A stretch of 64,000 nt of DNA from contig CP142456.1 of the NCBI GenBank assembly GCA_038049695.1, positions 66,863,922 through 66,927,921 on the forward strand, in the 5' to 3' direction. The notes beneath the pieces were generated by a model. The model made no database searches and was not told where the DNA came from. It saw nothing but the letters and a program-made list of their open reading frames with translations. Of the stretch, positions 36,396-49,329 are shown piece by piece. Position numbers and translations under genes: made by a program. Positions within the stretch are counted from its first letter, which is position 1. The number at the start of each line of letters is the position of its first letter. The stretch comes from Cinnamomum chago (lineage: Eukaryota; Streptophyta; Magnoliopsida; Laurales; Lauraceae).

Positions 36396-37790
36396 TAATA
36401 ATAAAAAGAAAAAAGAAACATGAAATAGTATTCCATTATTTAAAGAAACAAAAAATAAAAAAAATAAATCTTTCAATGCAATTTCACTATACAATAGATG
36501 AAAGAAAACTTCAATTATTAAAACAGATAAATTTCAAATATTGATTGAATTAAAATCTACAGATTAACAACCAGAGTTTTGGGGAAAATATCATGCTATG
36601 CAAGAAAAATCCATATGAGGACATAAATATATTATAAAACTACTGCTGAAACAATCTTTTATAAAATTTGAATATAATATTCTAAATTTAAGACATCGTA
36701 TGTAAAACTCAAAGACCCACATGTGCAAACATGTTAAATTGTATTTTGTATGCTAGGTTAGAATTTATACTTTTTTGCGTATATATAATCACATATAACA
36801 TATATATGCCAAAGTTCATTATACACAAACAACTTCAACTTCGTGGAATGTCTTTATAATATACTCAATACCATCTCATATCAATTTTTTTTTCTTTTTG
36901 TAGAATTAGAGATTAGAGTTGGGTGAAAAATTAAAAGTCAAAGAAATGATTAGAATTCTTAACATTGTAATCTTTTTTTTAGAAAGAAGAAAGAGAGAAA
37001 GCAAACAACCAAGAAAAAACCAAAAAAAAAAATCCTCTTTTACAATACTCATATAGGTTACAATAAGAGGAATAAACACACAAACAAACAGAAGAATAAA
37101 GTGTTACGTCAATAAAGAAAATAAAGAACAAACAGAAGAATAACACACAAACAAACGGAAGAAATAAAGGTTACAAAAAGAGGAATAAACACACAAACAA
37201 AAGAGGAGTTGGGTGATTAGAGTTATGGTCTTCCTCTTTTACCAAACAAAGATACGTAACTCGTAAACGTTACATTGTAGTCTTCAAATCATAAAATTTA
37301 CTAGCATGAAGAGAATTAAACAAACAAACAGAGAGTACGTGGGAGAGAAAACTAACCACCATTTACTAACATGAAGAGAAATAAACACACAAAGAGAGAG
37401 AGAGTACAGAGAGAGTGGGAGAGATAACTAACCACACAAGATTCCTCTTTTATCACTCCTTGACAACACCATTATTTCCTTTAGTCTTCTCCAAAAGATG
37501 ATGGTGAAGGAAGGTAGTGGTGGTAGAAGACAAGACAATGAGAGGCTGAGGTCAAGAGAAAAGATATGCACGTCCTATATAAAGATATGAACATGCAACA
37601 CCATCTTCGATAGAGTTCTACTCCAAATTGCTTGAGTAAGTGTTTCTATATTTGTTCCTTCTTACGTGTTTTTATTTTTCTTCCTTCCTAATCCTAATTG
37701 CATTATGTATTTTGTTTCTTATATGGTTTCTTTTATCTCTGTGTTTTTAATTTTGTTCCTTCTGCCCCTTCAATTCATTATATATATATA
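36396..37790. other. Intergenic, AC- and GA-rich repeats
   Basis: No gene. 37055-37215 repeats CACACAAACAAACRGAAGAA three to four times with AGGAATAAACACAC spacers. 37380-37420 is a GA-rich tract. Confidence 0.55.
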
Positions 37791-40700
37791 GGGATTCCTC
37801 TCCTCGGCTAACGCCGAAGAGAAAGTCCTTTCACCATGTGTGTTGGTCAAATACTTTTCATCGAAAGCAAAGCAAGTCCGCCCAATTTCTGACTAAAATA
37901 ATTCACTGGCCCGCCCATCAAAAGATCAACGCTTTGAACGCCCAAGTTATTTCATCTACCCCGCTCTCCACGTGTGCCCAAATCATATCCCCAAAATCAT
38001 TTCGACCCTTTCCATCCCAGTTTCCTTCCTTTTTCTCCCCTCCTTCTGCAAGGGCACCAATCCTTCCAGGCGAGAGTTCGCTGTCTCTCTCTGGGGACTG
38101 TCTCTCTCCTGCTATCGTCTCACTCCGGCGACGTTGTCTCTCTCCCGCAATCGTCGATTGCCCCCCCCCCCCCCCCCCCCCCCCAGTCCACGATCGCTGC
38201 CGCACAACTCTCTCTCCCGCGACCGCACTCCAGATCTGGAATCGTCCCTCCCTCCCTCTCTCTGCTTTTTTGTTTTTTCCTTAAGTACACTGCTTTCTTG
38301 GGATGGCTACCAAACCCGGTCCCTTGTACGTAGCGTCTAGCAAGCTCCGGAGTTTAAACCTCAATACCAGCATTTCTGTCTCTCTTTTGTCTGTTTGCAA
38401 GGGGCAATTTGTAATTTTCCAAAATTATCTATCAGATTCAGACCTATATAAACACAATCAAACAGACCATATCTGTATCTTTCTTTTGGAATTTTTTTTT
38501 ATAAAATTGCTTTTGAAGATGATGTAGTGTGGTCCCTGGAAGATATTGAGGTGTGGTTCCATTAGATGGGAAATGTCTCCCTCCCTCTGTTTTTTTCCCC
38601 CTTAAATGCACTGCTTTCTTGTTCTCTTTTGATTTTTTTTAATTGCTTTGGATAGTCTAGGGATCAACTGTAACTACTAGTGGCAAGAGCGATGAAAACT
38701 CATATTTATGAAATAGTCATGTGAGTTGGCACTGGTGTGAGTTGCCAATCTTACAGATATTTACTCTTATCAGTTGCTAATTTCGGGCAGCTGCAAAAAA
38801 AATTATGAAGCAGAAAGCATAAGTTGTGTCATGTGTGAATTTATAGAAAAATAACTGATACATAAATTGTTGGATAGTTTTGTGTTTTTAATTTTTTTAG
38901 TTTCCATTATAACCCCCATTATACATGCAATTGATTCTTTTCATTCCTTTACAAATGGACTTGAAAGGATGGTATCCAATTTCGCAAGCAATTTCATCAC
39001 TCACCTGCTTAACATCCATAAGTATTTATCAATCTTGCTGGTTTAGGCAATGCTAAAACAAGAATTGGAGTATAATGCCATTTCTGCACTTTTTTTTTGC
39101 TTCTTTGAAGTTGATTTCTGGAAGATATTAAGGTGTGGTTCCATTAGACTTGTTTGGGGTTCCATTATATTGGAGTATAATATCGGCTCATACCACATTC
39201 AACCCTGGCTGTGCATATTTGATTGTGATTTTTCTCTTCTTTGCTACGTACATGTGGCGTGGACAAAATGGACGTGTCTATTTGTTTGAGTTAATGTAGA
39301 CATTGTTATGTTGTTGAGGCAGATGAGCTTTTTGTTTTGTTTTGATTTCTGAGTAGGGATGCTTTGTTTAAGAAAGAACAAAAAATCTTTGTTATCATTT
39401 GGAATATTGAGGCATCAAAGATTGGAGGGTGTAAACTTACACTAATTGGATCCCTAAATCAAAACTCCTTTTTTATTCTTTTTTGGTGTGCAAGATAAGA
39501 GGTGTAATATTATAAACTAGAATAACCACAATTACAGCAAAATCTAGAGAGCATGTCTCAGTTTCCTTCCATTCTCACTTTCAACTCCACACAAGAGTTC
39601 CTTACAATTCTCACATGAATATGGATTGAGATATTAAATTGTGAATGTCGAATGTAAGATATTGGAGAAAACTAAAACATAGCGCAGCATCTAGAGAATG
39701 TTTTAGCTGTGCCTCCAATCTGGTGAGGGGCATGGGAAGGGTGCAACTTGACCTTAGCCAAAATGGCCAGGTCCAACCAGTAGGATGACAATTACCTGGT
39801 TATCCAACCTGATCAATTCAGGCTAGGCCTCTTTTTGGACTGGATTGACAATGGGGTCTTGAATCTAAGTTCAGGTCCAATCAGATACATAAATTAAAAC
39901 TTGTGTACTCAAATGATCGAGTCCGGGCATACAAACTAAATCAAGTTCAGGTCCGTCATGGATTCATTTCAACCCCAACCTGAACCCAACACTAACTGCA
40001 CAACAATAAAGAGTGAAAGCTCATTCATAGGGAGGGGTATACAGGGGTCCGGTCGGGGCAGGCCAGAGCTTGTTCATGCCCTGTATAATACCCCTTTGTG
40101 TTAAATATTCTGTGTTGATCTATTTGATCTATTTCATCCGTGTGAGCTATTTTATCCTTGTTGATGCCTGTTGATCTATTTTATGGAATTTAACAGTAAG
40201 TGATGAAATCCCAAACAAGATGAACACATCTAGAGAAACAAATCCCAGAAACGCAAATCAGATGCTAAGGGGCCAGATCTGAAAACACATCTTGATAAGA
40301 AAAAGGGCACTAATTCCAGTGTGTAATATGTTGAAAGTAATGGAGCAGAATGGAAAAATCCATTACATTCATAGTAAGAAATTCCACCACATTCATAGTA
40401 AAAAGACATCATCCAAACTGCACTACAATGTTTAAGTACAGTACGCCTAATGCAATTCAGAGGCTCGATTGAAACAATTGACCAAACAAAACGTATATAG
40501 CAGTCATTAGTCGAAGTGTAACTGAACATCTCCAATCTGGTTGCATTCCATGGAATCTATAGGTTTATGATCATCCACAATGACAGAAAAATCAGTTTAA
40601 AACAATAGCCACGTATTTTCAAGGCTAGCAGATGCGACAAGTACCTGACGCACATAGGAAAAAACATTATAAAAAAAGAATACATGAAAATATGAATGAT

Positions 40701-41552
40701 GAATAGTAAAAATGCAAAGACATTGTAGTTTATTGAATGCCTGAATCAGAGGAGAGATTATAAAGTTTTCGAGAATTCCCAAAATGCGGCATGTGCAGAG
40801 GTACAGTGCGAGCTTCTATCTGGACCGTCCATGTCCATTGCATGGACTTACATTGAATGGCGAGAAGCAGAGAAAGTGCATTACTGGAAAAAAAAATGCT
40901 GAGGGAGGGGAAGAGAACAAGAGATGAATGGAGAGGCATTCCCTCTCTTTCCAAACCAAAATAATCATTTCATTTCCATCTTGATAGGAATTCAAGGGTA
41001 AAAAAACCCAAAACCTTAAAACCCCTAGCCCCAAACCCTCAAATCCACACCACAAACCATAAAATCTCAAATTGAATCTGTCAAATCTAACAAAACCCAG
41101 ACCTTGCACATAAAATAATTTTTTTTTAAAAACTGACATTCCATTTCTATTGGTTGCATTGCATTCAACGAAAAAACAGAAAAGCAGAGAGAGGGAGGGC
41201 GGATGTGGTCGCGGGAGAGAGAGAGCAGTGCGGGAGGGTCGCGGGAGAGAGACGAAACCTGAGGACGATCGACGGTTGCGGTCACGGGAGAGAAATGGAC
41301 CTGGGAGAGAGCTTGGGGTCGAGTTGGTTTCTGGCCGAGCACAGAGTTCCGGTGCTGGTGGAGAGAGCACTTCGGATGGAAGGGCTAGAGAGAGAGGCTG
41401 GGATGGAAAATGGGTGTCAAGCATTTGAAAGCATTGATGGTGGGGCCAGTGAATTATTTTCGTCAGAAATTGGGCGGGCTTGCTTTCGATGAAAGGTATT
41501 CACTATAGTTGACCAACACACGTGGTGAGCGGACTTTCTCCTCAGCGTTAGC
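37791..41552. mobile_element. Mutator-like element 1 with long inverted repeats
   Basis: Inverted repeats of roughly 400-490 bp (about 37800-38290 and 41135-41552) share, reading inward, GCTAACGCYGARGAGAAAGTCC, CACCAYGTGTGTTGGTCAA, TTTCATCGAAAGCAA, CGCCCAATTTCTGAC, TTCACTGGCCC and CTCTCTCCCGCGACC. The outermost 15 bases of the left end are not seen on the right, where a TA run follows. Both edges touch TATATATA tracts, compatible with a 9-bp duplication of a TA target. No transposase. The interior (about 39050-39290) resembles that of element 2. Confidence 0.75.
38160..38184 (+). repeat. Poly(C) tract of 24-25 bases
   Basis: An unbroken run of C within the left inverted repeat of MULE 1. The complementary strand is a long G-run capable of quadruplex formation. 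Confidence 0.95.
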
Positions 41553-41568
41553 TATATATATATATATA

Positions 41569-41938
41569 GGGGCCAGTTCTCCTAAGCTCAAGTTTAGAAT
41601 AAGGTAAGCTCAAGTGTGTGGTGGGGCCCACCTTGGGGCCCACATGTGGATAGAGGTGGGGGAGATTTCAAAGGCTCCCTCGGATCTTCCTCTTTACAAA
41701 AAATCAGCCCCAAATGTGATTTCTATCATCTCCATATGGGCCCAAAAGTTTAACGGTCAACGGTCCATTTGAATTGATACATAGTCGATGCAACGGTCTA
41801 GTAAATTCTGATCTAACCGAAAGTTGGTGGACATGTGCGATTTAGGAAAGTCATGTGTTTGGACCAAAGGTTGGCCCCATAAGCATGAGCTTACGAATTT
41901 TTTTTTACTAAGCTTGAATTTAGGAGAGCCTTGCTCTT
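41569..41938. mobile_element. MULE-type MITE between two larger MULEs
   Basis: The 370-bp element has inverted ends: TTCTCCTAAGCTCAAGTTTA at the left and the related inverse AAGCTTGAATTTAGGAGAG at the right. A second inner pair carries TAAGCTCA. It is bordered by TATATATAT on both sides. Confidence 0.65.
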
Positions 41939-44900
41939 TATATATATATGGGAGCTCCTTTCCTCAGCTTACGCTGGGGAGTTAATCCGCTCATCACGTG
42001 TGGCCTGATTTCGTATTATACGACTTAAAAGTTAAAACACCCACCCCATGTCTTACCTCGATAAACGATAAGCCCCTACCCTCCCTCTACAGAAAACGTA
42101 TGGGAGCTTTTGACAACGAGGGAAAGAGGAGAACATCAGAAAGAGAAATAGAGGAGAGAATGGCACGATCCAGTTGGAGAAACCGTGATCCTCTTATCTT
42201 CTCTAGCGATCTGAGGCTGCCCTCCCTCCCTCTCTCCCTCTTTCTTATCTGCTGTGTTTTTTTTTTTTCCTTCTTCTAGTAGCTCACGTTCAATGCCCTA
42301 TTATGTGCTTTTTTTTTTCTTTACTCATGGTTTGGGGTTTGTTGGATTTGAGGGTGTGGCATAGTGGTTTTAGGCTTGTGGTGGGGATTTGAGGGCCTTG
42401 GATTGTGATTTTAGGGCTTGTGGTGGTGATTTAAGGGTTCGGGGTAGAGGAAATCCCACATAAGGAGGGGGTAGATGCCTCACGGTTTAGGGTTTGTTGC
42501 TTACAACCTTCAACAACATGAACATAGATTCCCAAACAAAAACGAAAAAAAAAAAACTATAGTAGCCCCTTCTCCAGGGTCCATGCTCTGCACATGTACC
42601 GATTTATCAGTTCATTGGCCATTGATTTAGAAGTTGTAAATAGATTACACTGTATGACTGGTACACTGTAAACAAATGCGTCGAAGGATCGATAAAGGTG
42701 CAAAAATTTTGTTTTCTTTTGATAGGTCCTCCTTTAGATGAGTAAGGGAGCAAGAATCTTGGGCATTGAACAACCTTATTCTTCTAATCCTTGAATTTCT
42801 TTTTGCATTTGAGTATAAACTAGGCTATAATAATCTTTATCAATCTTTTTGTTAGTTATTCATCAGTTGGCTAGGACTATAAAGTGTTTTTCTTTTTTCC
42901 TAAACCGTTTGTCTCCATATTCATGTTTTTTCTTATTTTATGATGTTGTTAGGAATCTGATCTAATCCATTGGATAACTGAGGTTTTACTTTTAGTTGGA
43001 TAGGATTTGTAAAGTTCTTCGTTCTTAATCTGAACAGTTGACTATATCTTCTCTTTGGTCCTCCTATGATACCCAAATACTTTGAAAACGACAACTTATC
43101 ACAGCGCATCTATTACTTTGCTTTTTTGCGTAAAATCTATGCTCATGTGGATACGAGTATATGATTCTAAAGATTTTTTGTACAACATCTGGCCCTAATC
43201 ATACATTTTGAAAATGTCCTGATTTGCATGTAGGCTAGCTTTCCAACTTCATTCATTAATAAATTATTTTGTTCCAATATTCATTCTATCACAATGAATT
43301 CGATTGCAGGGAAAAGAGGTTATGGTCTTTTGATTTAGAAGAAAGAAGTTGCGTCAGAAGGGAAAAATGGTTGTGCTTATTAGTTTGCGATTTTTCTCCT
43401 CTTTTCTTTATATTTGTGGTGAGGGAAAAATGGACGTGCCGGTTTATTTGAGTTGTAGTCATTGTTCTATTTTGGGGTTCACTTGGGCTTTTGCTGTGTT
43501 CTTCTAGCTGGGTAGGGTTGGCTTTGTATAAAAAGAAAAAAACATTTGTTTGGATCCTTTGGACTATGATGTGGTTGTACTGCCCACTTTATATTCCTTT
43601 CTACTGTATGTTCTAGGTAGTGAATTGAATTATGAGGGTAAGTGATGGATATTCAATTTACCTTCTTTCCTCGACTTAAACTCTATATATGATAATGTTA
43701 TTTGATGGTAATTTTTGGAAACTCAATTTTGGTTGTTCATTTTAACCACTTACAGAAATATGATCCTAGATATTCCAATAGAGATGAAGGCAAAGTAGAC
43801 ATAGAAGGGGGTGCATATTAAAAAAAAAAAAAAAAAAGAGAAATTCTCTACGATCACCTTGGTGCCCAAAATTAATTTATATAATTAGGTAGGCAACAAC
43901 TAAATGGGCACCATGGACATGACTGTGCTTGATATACCGTGCTATTTTGGAAGCACCTAGATTTTTTTTTACTACTGCAGTTTTCATTCATTCTTCCATT
44001 CACAGTAGTAACTATGAATGCCAACAATAATTGGTCCTCATACTAGCTGTTTGTGTTCATCGATCTAACATCTTGTGCACTTGCGCTTTATGTTCGTCGA
44101 ATTTGGTCACCTCAACTCCAACAGTGGCATCTTGAAAGCAATACTATTTTCAAAAAATAGATTGGTGTTCAGTGCAAATTCAACAAAATGAGGGTATGGA
44201 AGATCTTGATGCCTAGTTCTCTACCCAGTTTCAGAAGAGTGTTCACTGCACATTCAACTCTGTTTAAATTTACACCCCTGGATTCTCATATGGAAACCAT
44301 CAATTGCAAACTCAAATGCATAAAAACTCGAGTCATATTCAGCATTGCACCTATTCAGATAGACCATTTCAATATAAACTTTGGATTTCATATTCTAATA
44401 AGTTGAGATTGCTCCATAACAAGTCTACAATAAATCTACAAAACAGGTTGAGATTGCTCCATAATAATGTCACATACAAACTACCTCATCTCAAACTAGC
44501 TATTCAAAAGAAAATAAAAATAGCCCAAGTTGAGATTGCTCCGTAACAATGTCACATACAAAGCAATCACCCTCCACGCCTTGCACATCATCATCTGCAA
44601 GTTATTGATCATTGACAAAGTGAGAAAATCAGTCCAAAACACTACCACGGCCCATTTCTACAATGAACTTAGAATCAAGTTAAAGCATTACCTTTGACCT
44701 GCCATCACCTTTGAAGCATATGTCGAACCTGCACAAAGGAAAATCATTATAAGAAAAGGCATGAAAATAATGTTCACAATGAAGGTTTAATCAATATACA
44801 ATACAGGCTGGTATCTGCAAGCCATTCCCTTTACAGTGAGACAAGTATGAGAAACGATGTGAGACTAATTGCTCCATTTTCAAGTGGAAATATATATAAA

Positions 44901-45262
44901 AACAAGTATGTAAAAACCGGACTTCAATCAGAGTCCCCACGTTTCTCATCTAAGTCTAATCTAGAGGTAATAACATTGTAGCTAAGAAACAAGATCTGAG
45001 AAACAGTGTAATCTATTTACAGCTCCTCATTCAATGGCCAAATAAATGCCGAGCATGGACTCTAGAATAGAGGCAGCTGTAGTTTTTTTTTTTTTATTCA
45101 TTTTTCCTCGTTTTTGTTTGAGAATCTGTCCTCATGTAGTTGAAGATTGTAAGCAACAAATCCCAAACCGTGAGGCATCTATCCCATTCCCTATGTGGGA
45201 TTTCCTCTACCTCCTACCATCAATTCCCCACCACAAGCCCTAAAATCACCACCCCAAACACA

Positions 45263-47566
45263 TGTCACGACCCGGCCCCGAGATCAGAGTCATTAGGGGT
45301 TAATTCCCGGGTCGCGATAATACATACTTACTCCCGTAAACCCCGTTTAACCGCAGTTACAACGAAGCCTACAAGGGATCTTACCTACGAACCTGTCAAT
45401 GTACAGTGCGGAATAGACAAGAATATACATTGACAATGATTTAAACAAAATGAATCACATACATAACTTTGAACTCTAAAGTTCATTTACATTGTTTCAT
45501 ACACCTAATATCAACCACTGCATATTTACAATACAATGCAGGGTATAACCTTTACATTACTTACAATACCAAAATGATTATACAAAATAATTTCCAAAAA
45601 GTTTCCAAAAGATTCTATGTTTTCTTCTCTTAACTCACGTCCACTCCGCTAGACCTCCTGGAGGTAGCGCATGGGCCTCCTCCGCTGCCTGGACGGTCGC
45701 TGAGGGACCGGCACGGGTAGCTGAGCCTGCAATATCATCAGTAATACCGTGAACACGACGGTTCAACAAGGTATACATATATTTACAACATGTCCATAAT
45801 TCCTAACCATTCATCGTTTAACAATGCTAAACCATTCATAATAAACATTAATAACCATGACAATAATATGGCAACTACACTAGTATTGGATCCAACTCCA
45901 TGCAGACCTTCCAAAAAGGAAGCAATTCATATTCATTTCATTAATGATGTTCAATATTTATTAGTGGCTTTTCCATATATGACTTTTCAGTCAATGACCT
46001 TTTGGTCCAAATAAGGTGGGATCTCCCAGTGTCTTGATCAGAGATCACTGGTGTCACCACGGGCTCCGGAACACCCCAATCTCATCTACTGCAGTAGGAA
46101 TAATCATTTCATTTATCAATTTATGCAATTCAATGTAATATTGAGTTCGGAAACCACTAGGTAGTGCCAAACTCTTTAACAAGTCATAAGTCTAATTCTA
46201 AACCACTGCTCTAACCAACCTGAATGTGAACGAGGTTTAGTAATACATGTATTACTGTCAATGATATTACTTTTAATGAAATTGATGCATTACACTAACC
46301 CTCGTAGCACATAGTAAGGTTTAAACACTACTAATCTTAGCTTATTGATCCATTGGAATGAATCACAAGTTATCTCATTATATGAGAAGTACTTAAGGTC
46401 ACCTAAGTATTCCTAGCACCCACGAAATCTGAAACTCACTGGACTCGAATCGAGTAAAGTTCTAATCAATATAGATTTCTGTACCAGTTCGCTCGAGCGA
46501 GTAAAGTTCGCTCGAGCGGACCCCTCACAGAACCCTGGTCGCTCGACCGCATTTTAATATCCGCTCGAGCGATTGGTCCAACACGATTTTTCTTGAAACA
46601 GAACCACGGTCGCTCGACCGAACTGCCAAGTTCGCTCGAGCGAACGGTCCAGAACTCCATTTCGGAATTCTGATTCCTACTCTCTTCTTTTACATCCATT
46701 TCTCCATTACTCTCACACAACCTGCAAAAGCCATGGGACCTCCTGTCCCCTCCACACATTCAACCCATTCTACAAATCTAATATTCATACACAATCTACT
46801 TAGGGTTTAAAAACCCATAAGACACTATAATCATCATTGTTCCTATCAAAAGCCATGAAAACACTACAACAAGCATAAATACATGCATACTTGCCTCAAT
46901 GGAAGCTTAGACTCCTTGTTTGGCTTGATTTGGGTTGGATTTCCTCAAAGTGAAGCTTGACTCCCAAAATACTCCAAGAAGATAATCAAGAAGATGAAGA
47001 AGAAGTTGAAGAAGATGAACTCCTTCACTTGAACCCCTCTAATTCACTCTTGATAATGAAGGAAGAAGAAGAAATTGAAGAAGGAGGAAGAAATGGTTGC
47101 CTAGGGTTTGAAAACAAGAGAAAAAAATGAATGAAGCCTTTAGGGCATATAAGGGGTCATTTTTGCATTTAAACCCCTATCATTTCTTTTAAGCCCAATT
47201 CAAGTCAATTGACGCCCCAATTGATTCGTTAGTCATCGAATCATTTCAAGTCTTTTATGAAATTCGTCGTACTCGTCGAGATACACATGTTGGTATCAAG
47301 ACTTTCCGTATTCGACAAAATACGTATAATTCCGTATTTACACACAAGTCCTCAATATGCTTATTTGAGCTCCATTTGCCATTTAATTCTTTTCAATTCA
47401 TTTCATAACCTCATTTAACATTTCATTAAGCCTAATGTACTCATAGTTAGGCTAATTCAATTTCCATTGGGTGATAAATCACCATTAACCCATTTAAACC
47501 GGCTTAATTAGTCATAAATTCAATTAATTAGAGTTAATCGGGATTAACTCGGGACGGTGCCTAACA
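45263..47566. mobile_element. Solo-LTR-like insertion in MULE 2
   Basis: The 2,304-bp unit starts TGTCACGACCC and ends GTGCCTAACA. It is flanked by a perfect 5-bp duplication ACACA (45258-45262 and 47567-47571). A TG…CA unit of this size with 5-bp duplication and no internal coding region is best read as a solo LTR. The TGTCACGACCCGG start is typical of long chromovirus-type Gypsy LTRs (inference). It contains the paired-palindrome array at 46487-46650. Confidence 0.75.
46487..46650. repeat. Paired-palindrome array, GCTCGAGC core
   Basis: Six copies of a 12-14 base near-palindrome (TTCGCTCGAGCGAA and variants with GCTCGACC) are arranged as three pairs, about 46488/46507, 46540/46560 and 46609/46631. 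Spacers such as CCAGAACTCC or CAGAACCCTG recur between pairs. Confidence 0.85.
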
Positions 47567-47699
47567 ACACATGAGCAGCAAAAATAGTAAAGGCAGCAAA
47601 AAATAAAATAAAATAAAATGCACATAACAGGGCATTGAACATGAGCTAGTAGAAAACGGGAACACAGTAGATGAAAGAGAAGGGGAGGGAGGGATGGGG

Positions 47700-48240
47700 T
47701 GAGGGAGTACCTGTTGTCTGTTCTTAGAAGGGTTAGAAGGGATCCGGCTTGTTCTGAGAAGAGGAGGCTGCCGGGGGTTGTAGAGCACAGATCTGGACTC
47801 TATTCAGCCCTCATGTCGCCTGAGAATACAGAGGACCATGGTTCCTCCGGCTGGATCGTGCCATTCTCTCTATTTCTCTTTCTCTCTGATTTTCTCTTCC
47901 CTTGTTCTCCAAAACTCCCATATGTTTTATGCAGAGAGAGAGAGGAGTTTTACCGACGACGGGGTGCTGGTGGGCGGAGTTCTTTCCGATTGGATCGTGC
48001 TATCCTCTCCTCTTTCCAAAACCCCTTTTTACATTTTCTGCAAAGAGAGGTTGGGGGCTTTTCGTATTTCTCTAAGAACTCCCATACATTTTTTTTTGCA
48101 CAGAGAAAGGTTAGGGGCTTTTTGTTTATCGAGGCAAAAAATAGGGCCGGTGTTTTAACTTTTCATGCGGGTGTATAAGACGAAATCGAGCCACACGTGT
48201 TGAGCGGACCCTCTCCTCGGCGTCCTCTCCTCAGCGCGTG
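47700..48240. repeat. Right subterminal region of MULE 2 with internal repeats
   Basis: Three or four imperfect units of AGAGAGRGAGGAGTTTT / AAGAGAGGTTGGGGGCTTTT type (about 47930, 48040 and 48100) are separated by CTCCAAAAACTCCCAT-like stretches. The open frame across it is rich in Phe, Ser and Arg and is judged repeat-derived. Confidence 0.5.
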
Positions 48241-48544
48241 CGTCCCAACACCGGATATTGACATGGGTATTAAAAAAAAAGTCCCACCCAAAATTGTTTA
48301 AAAAAGAGGGGGATTCGGCGAGAGGTCCCTGAACATTTCACTTTATTGCCTTAGGTCCACAATCTTTTTTTATAGTGTGAAAGGTCCTTTTTCCAAATTT
48401 GAAAACCTAAAGTGTCTAATTTACCCTTTCTTCAAATCATATCCCATGATTAGTGGGATAAGCCATTAATAATGGTCAACTACCATTAAATTAGTCACGA
48501 TTAATAAAATTCCACTAATGAGATTTTCAAATAAAGTTAAAAAA

Positions 48545-49245
48545 ACAGGAAACAAATTTCAAATAAATTTCTAAAACTGAAATAAATTTCAAACACGCAA
48601 ATAAATGTCAAAAGATCCAAATAAATTTCAAAAGACGAAAATAAATTTAAAAAAATGTAAATAAATTTCAAAAGATGTAAATAAAATAAAAAAAAACAAA
48701 ATTAAACTCTAAAAAAACAAAAACTAAATTCAAAAAATACAAATAAATTTGAAATAACGCAAATAAATTTCAAAAAATGCTATAATATCAAAAGAACATA
48801 GAGAAATTTAAAAAGACGCAAATAAATTTCAAAAAATCTAAAAATTCTCAAAAGATGAAAATCAATTTAAAAAGACGCAAATAATTTTCAAAAGATGAAA
48901 ATCAATTTTAAAAGATCCAAATAAATTTCAAAAAAGTGTAAATAAATTTAGAAAAACGCAAATACATTTGCCACAAACTCGGATAAATTTGTCCAATAAC
49001 TAAGATAAATTAGCCAAAACTCAGATAGATTTGTCTAGAGCGTAAATAAATTTATTTCAGAACTCAGATAAATTTGCAAAAAACTCAGATAAATTTCCAA
49101 AATGAAGATAAATTTGTTAGAAACTCAGATAAATTTGTTAAAAACTCAGATAAATTTTCCAAAAACTCAATTAAATTTACCAGGAACTCATATATATTTG
49201 CCAAAAACACAGATAAATTTCTCAAAAACTCATATAGATTTGCTT
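48545..49245 (+). repeat. Degenerate ~24-bp minisatellite
   Basis: About 25-30 units of CAAATAAATTTCAAAAGAYG drift into AACTCAGATAAATTTGYNAA towards 49245. The repeat gives an eight-residue periodic translation (NSDKFVKN-like) that is not a gene. Confidence 0.85.
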
Positions 49246-49329
49246 TTGGGCTTTGAAACCAGGTCAAACTTGACCCGACCTCACCCAGACTGGAGCCGAC
49301 CCTCTGGGTCATCTTCTTCCTTCTCTCGT

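Larger units (their letters stand above)
41950..48246. mobile_element. Mutator-like element 2 (split by a solo LTR)
   Basis: The ends are related inverted repeats. The left reads CCTCAGCTTACGCTG, AATCCGCTCATCACGTGTGG, GATTTCGTATTATAC, AAAAGTTAAAACACC and ACCTCGATAAAC. The right, inverted, reads CGCTGAGGAGAGGACGCCG, GTCCGCTCAACACGTGTGG, GATTTCGTCTTATACA, AAAAGTTAAAACACC and GCCTCGATAAAC. Without the nested solo LTR (45263-47566) it would be about 4.0 kb, similar to element 1. Interior stretches such as 43360-43450 (…CDFSPLFFIF…KWTC) parallel 39200-39290 of element 1. No transposase recognised. Confidence 0.75.

Noticed and set aside
37838..38340. Open frames across the left MULE end
   Set aside because: They run through the poly(C) tract and inverted repeat in three frames; repeat-derived.
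40816..41492. 202-codon minus frame and overlapping plus frames in MULE 1
   Set aside because: Low-complexity end sequence matching the opposite inverted repeat; no domain.
47699..48178. 159-codon frame in MULE 2 right end
   Set aside because: Built from repeated end sequence; no family resemblance.
49074..49256. Frame with NSDKFVKN-like repeats
   Set aside because: Pure translation of the 24-bp minisatellite.
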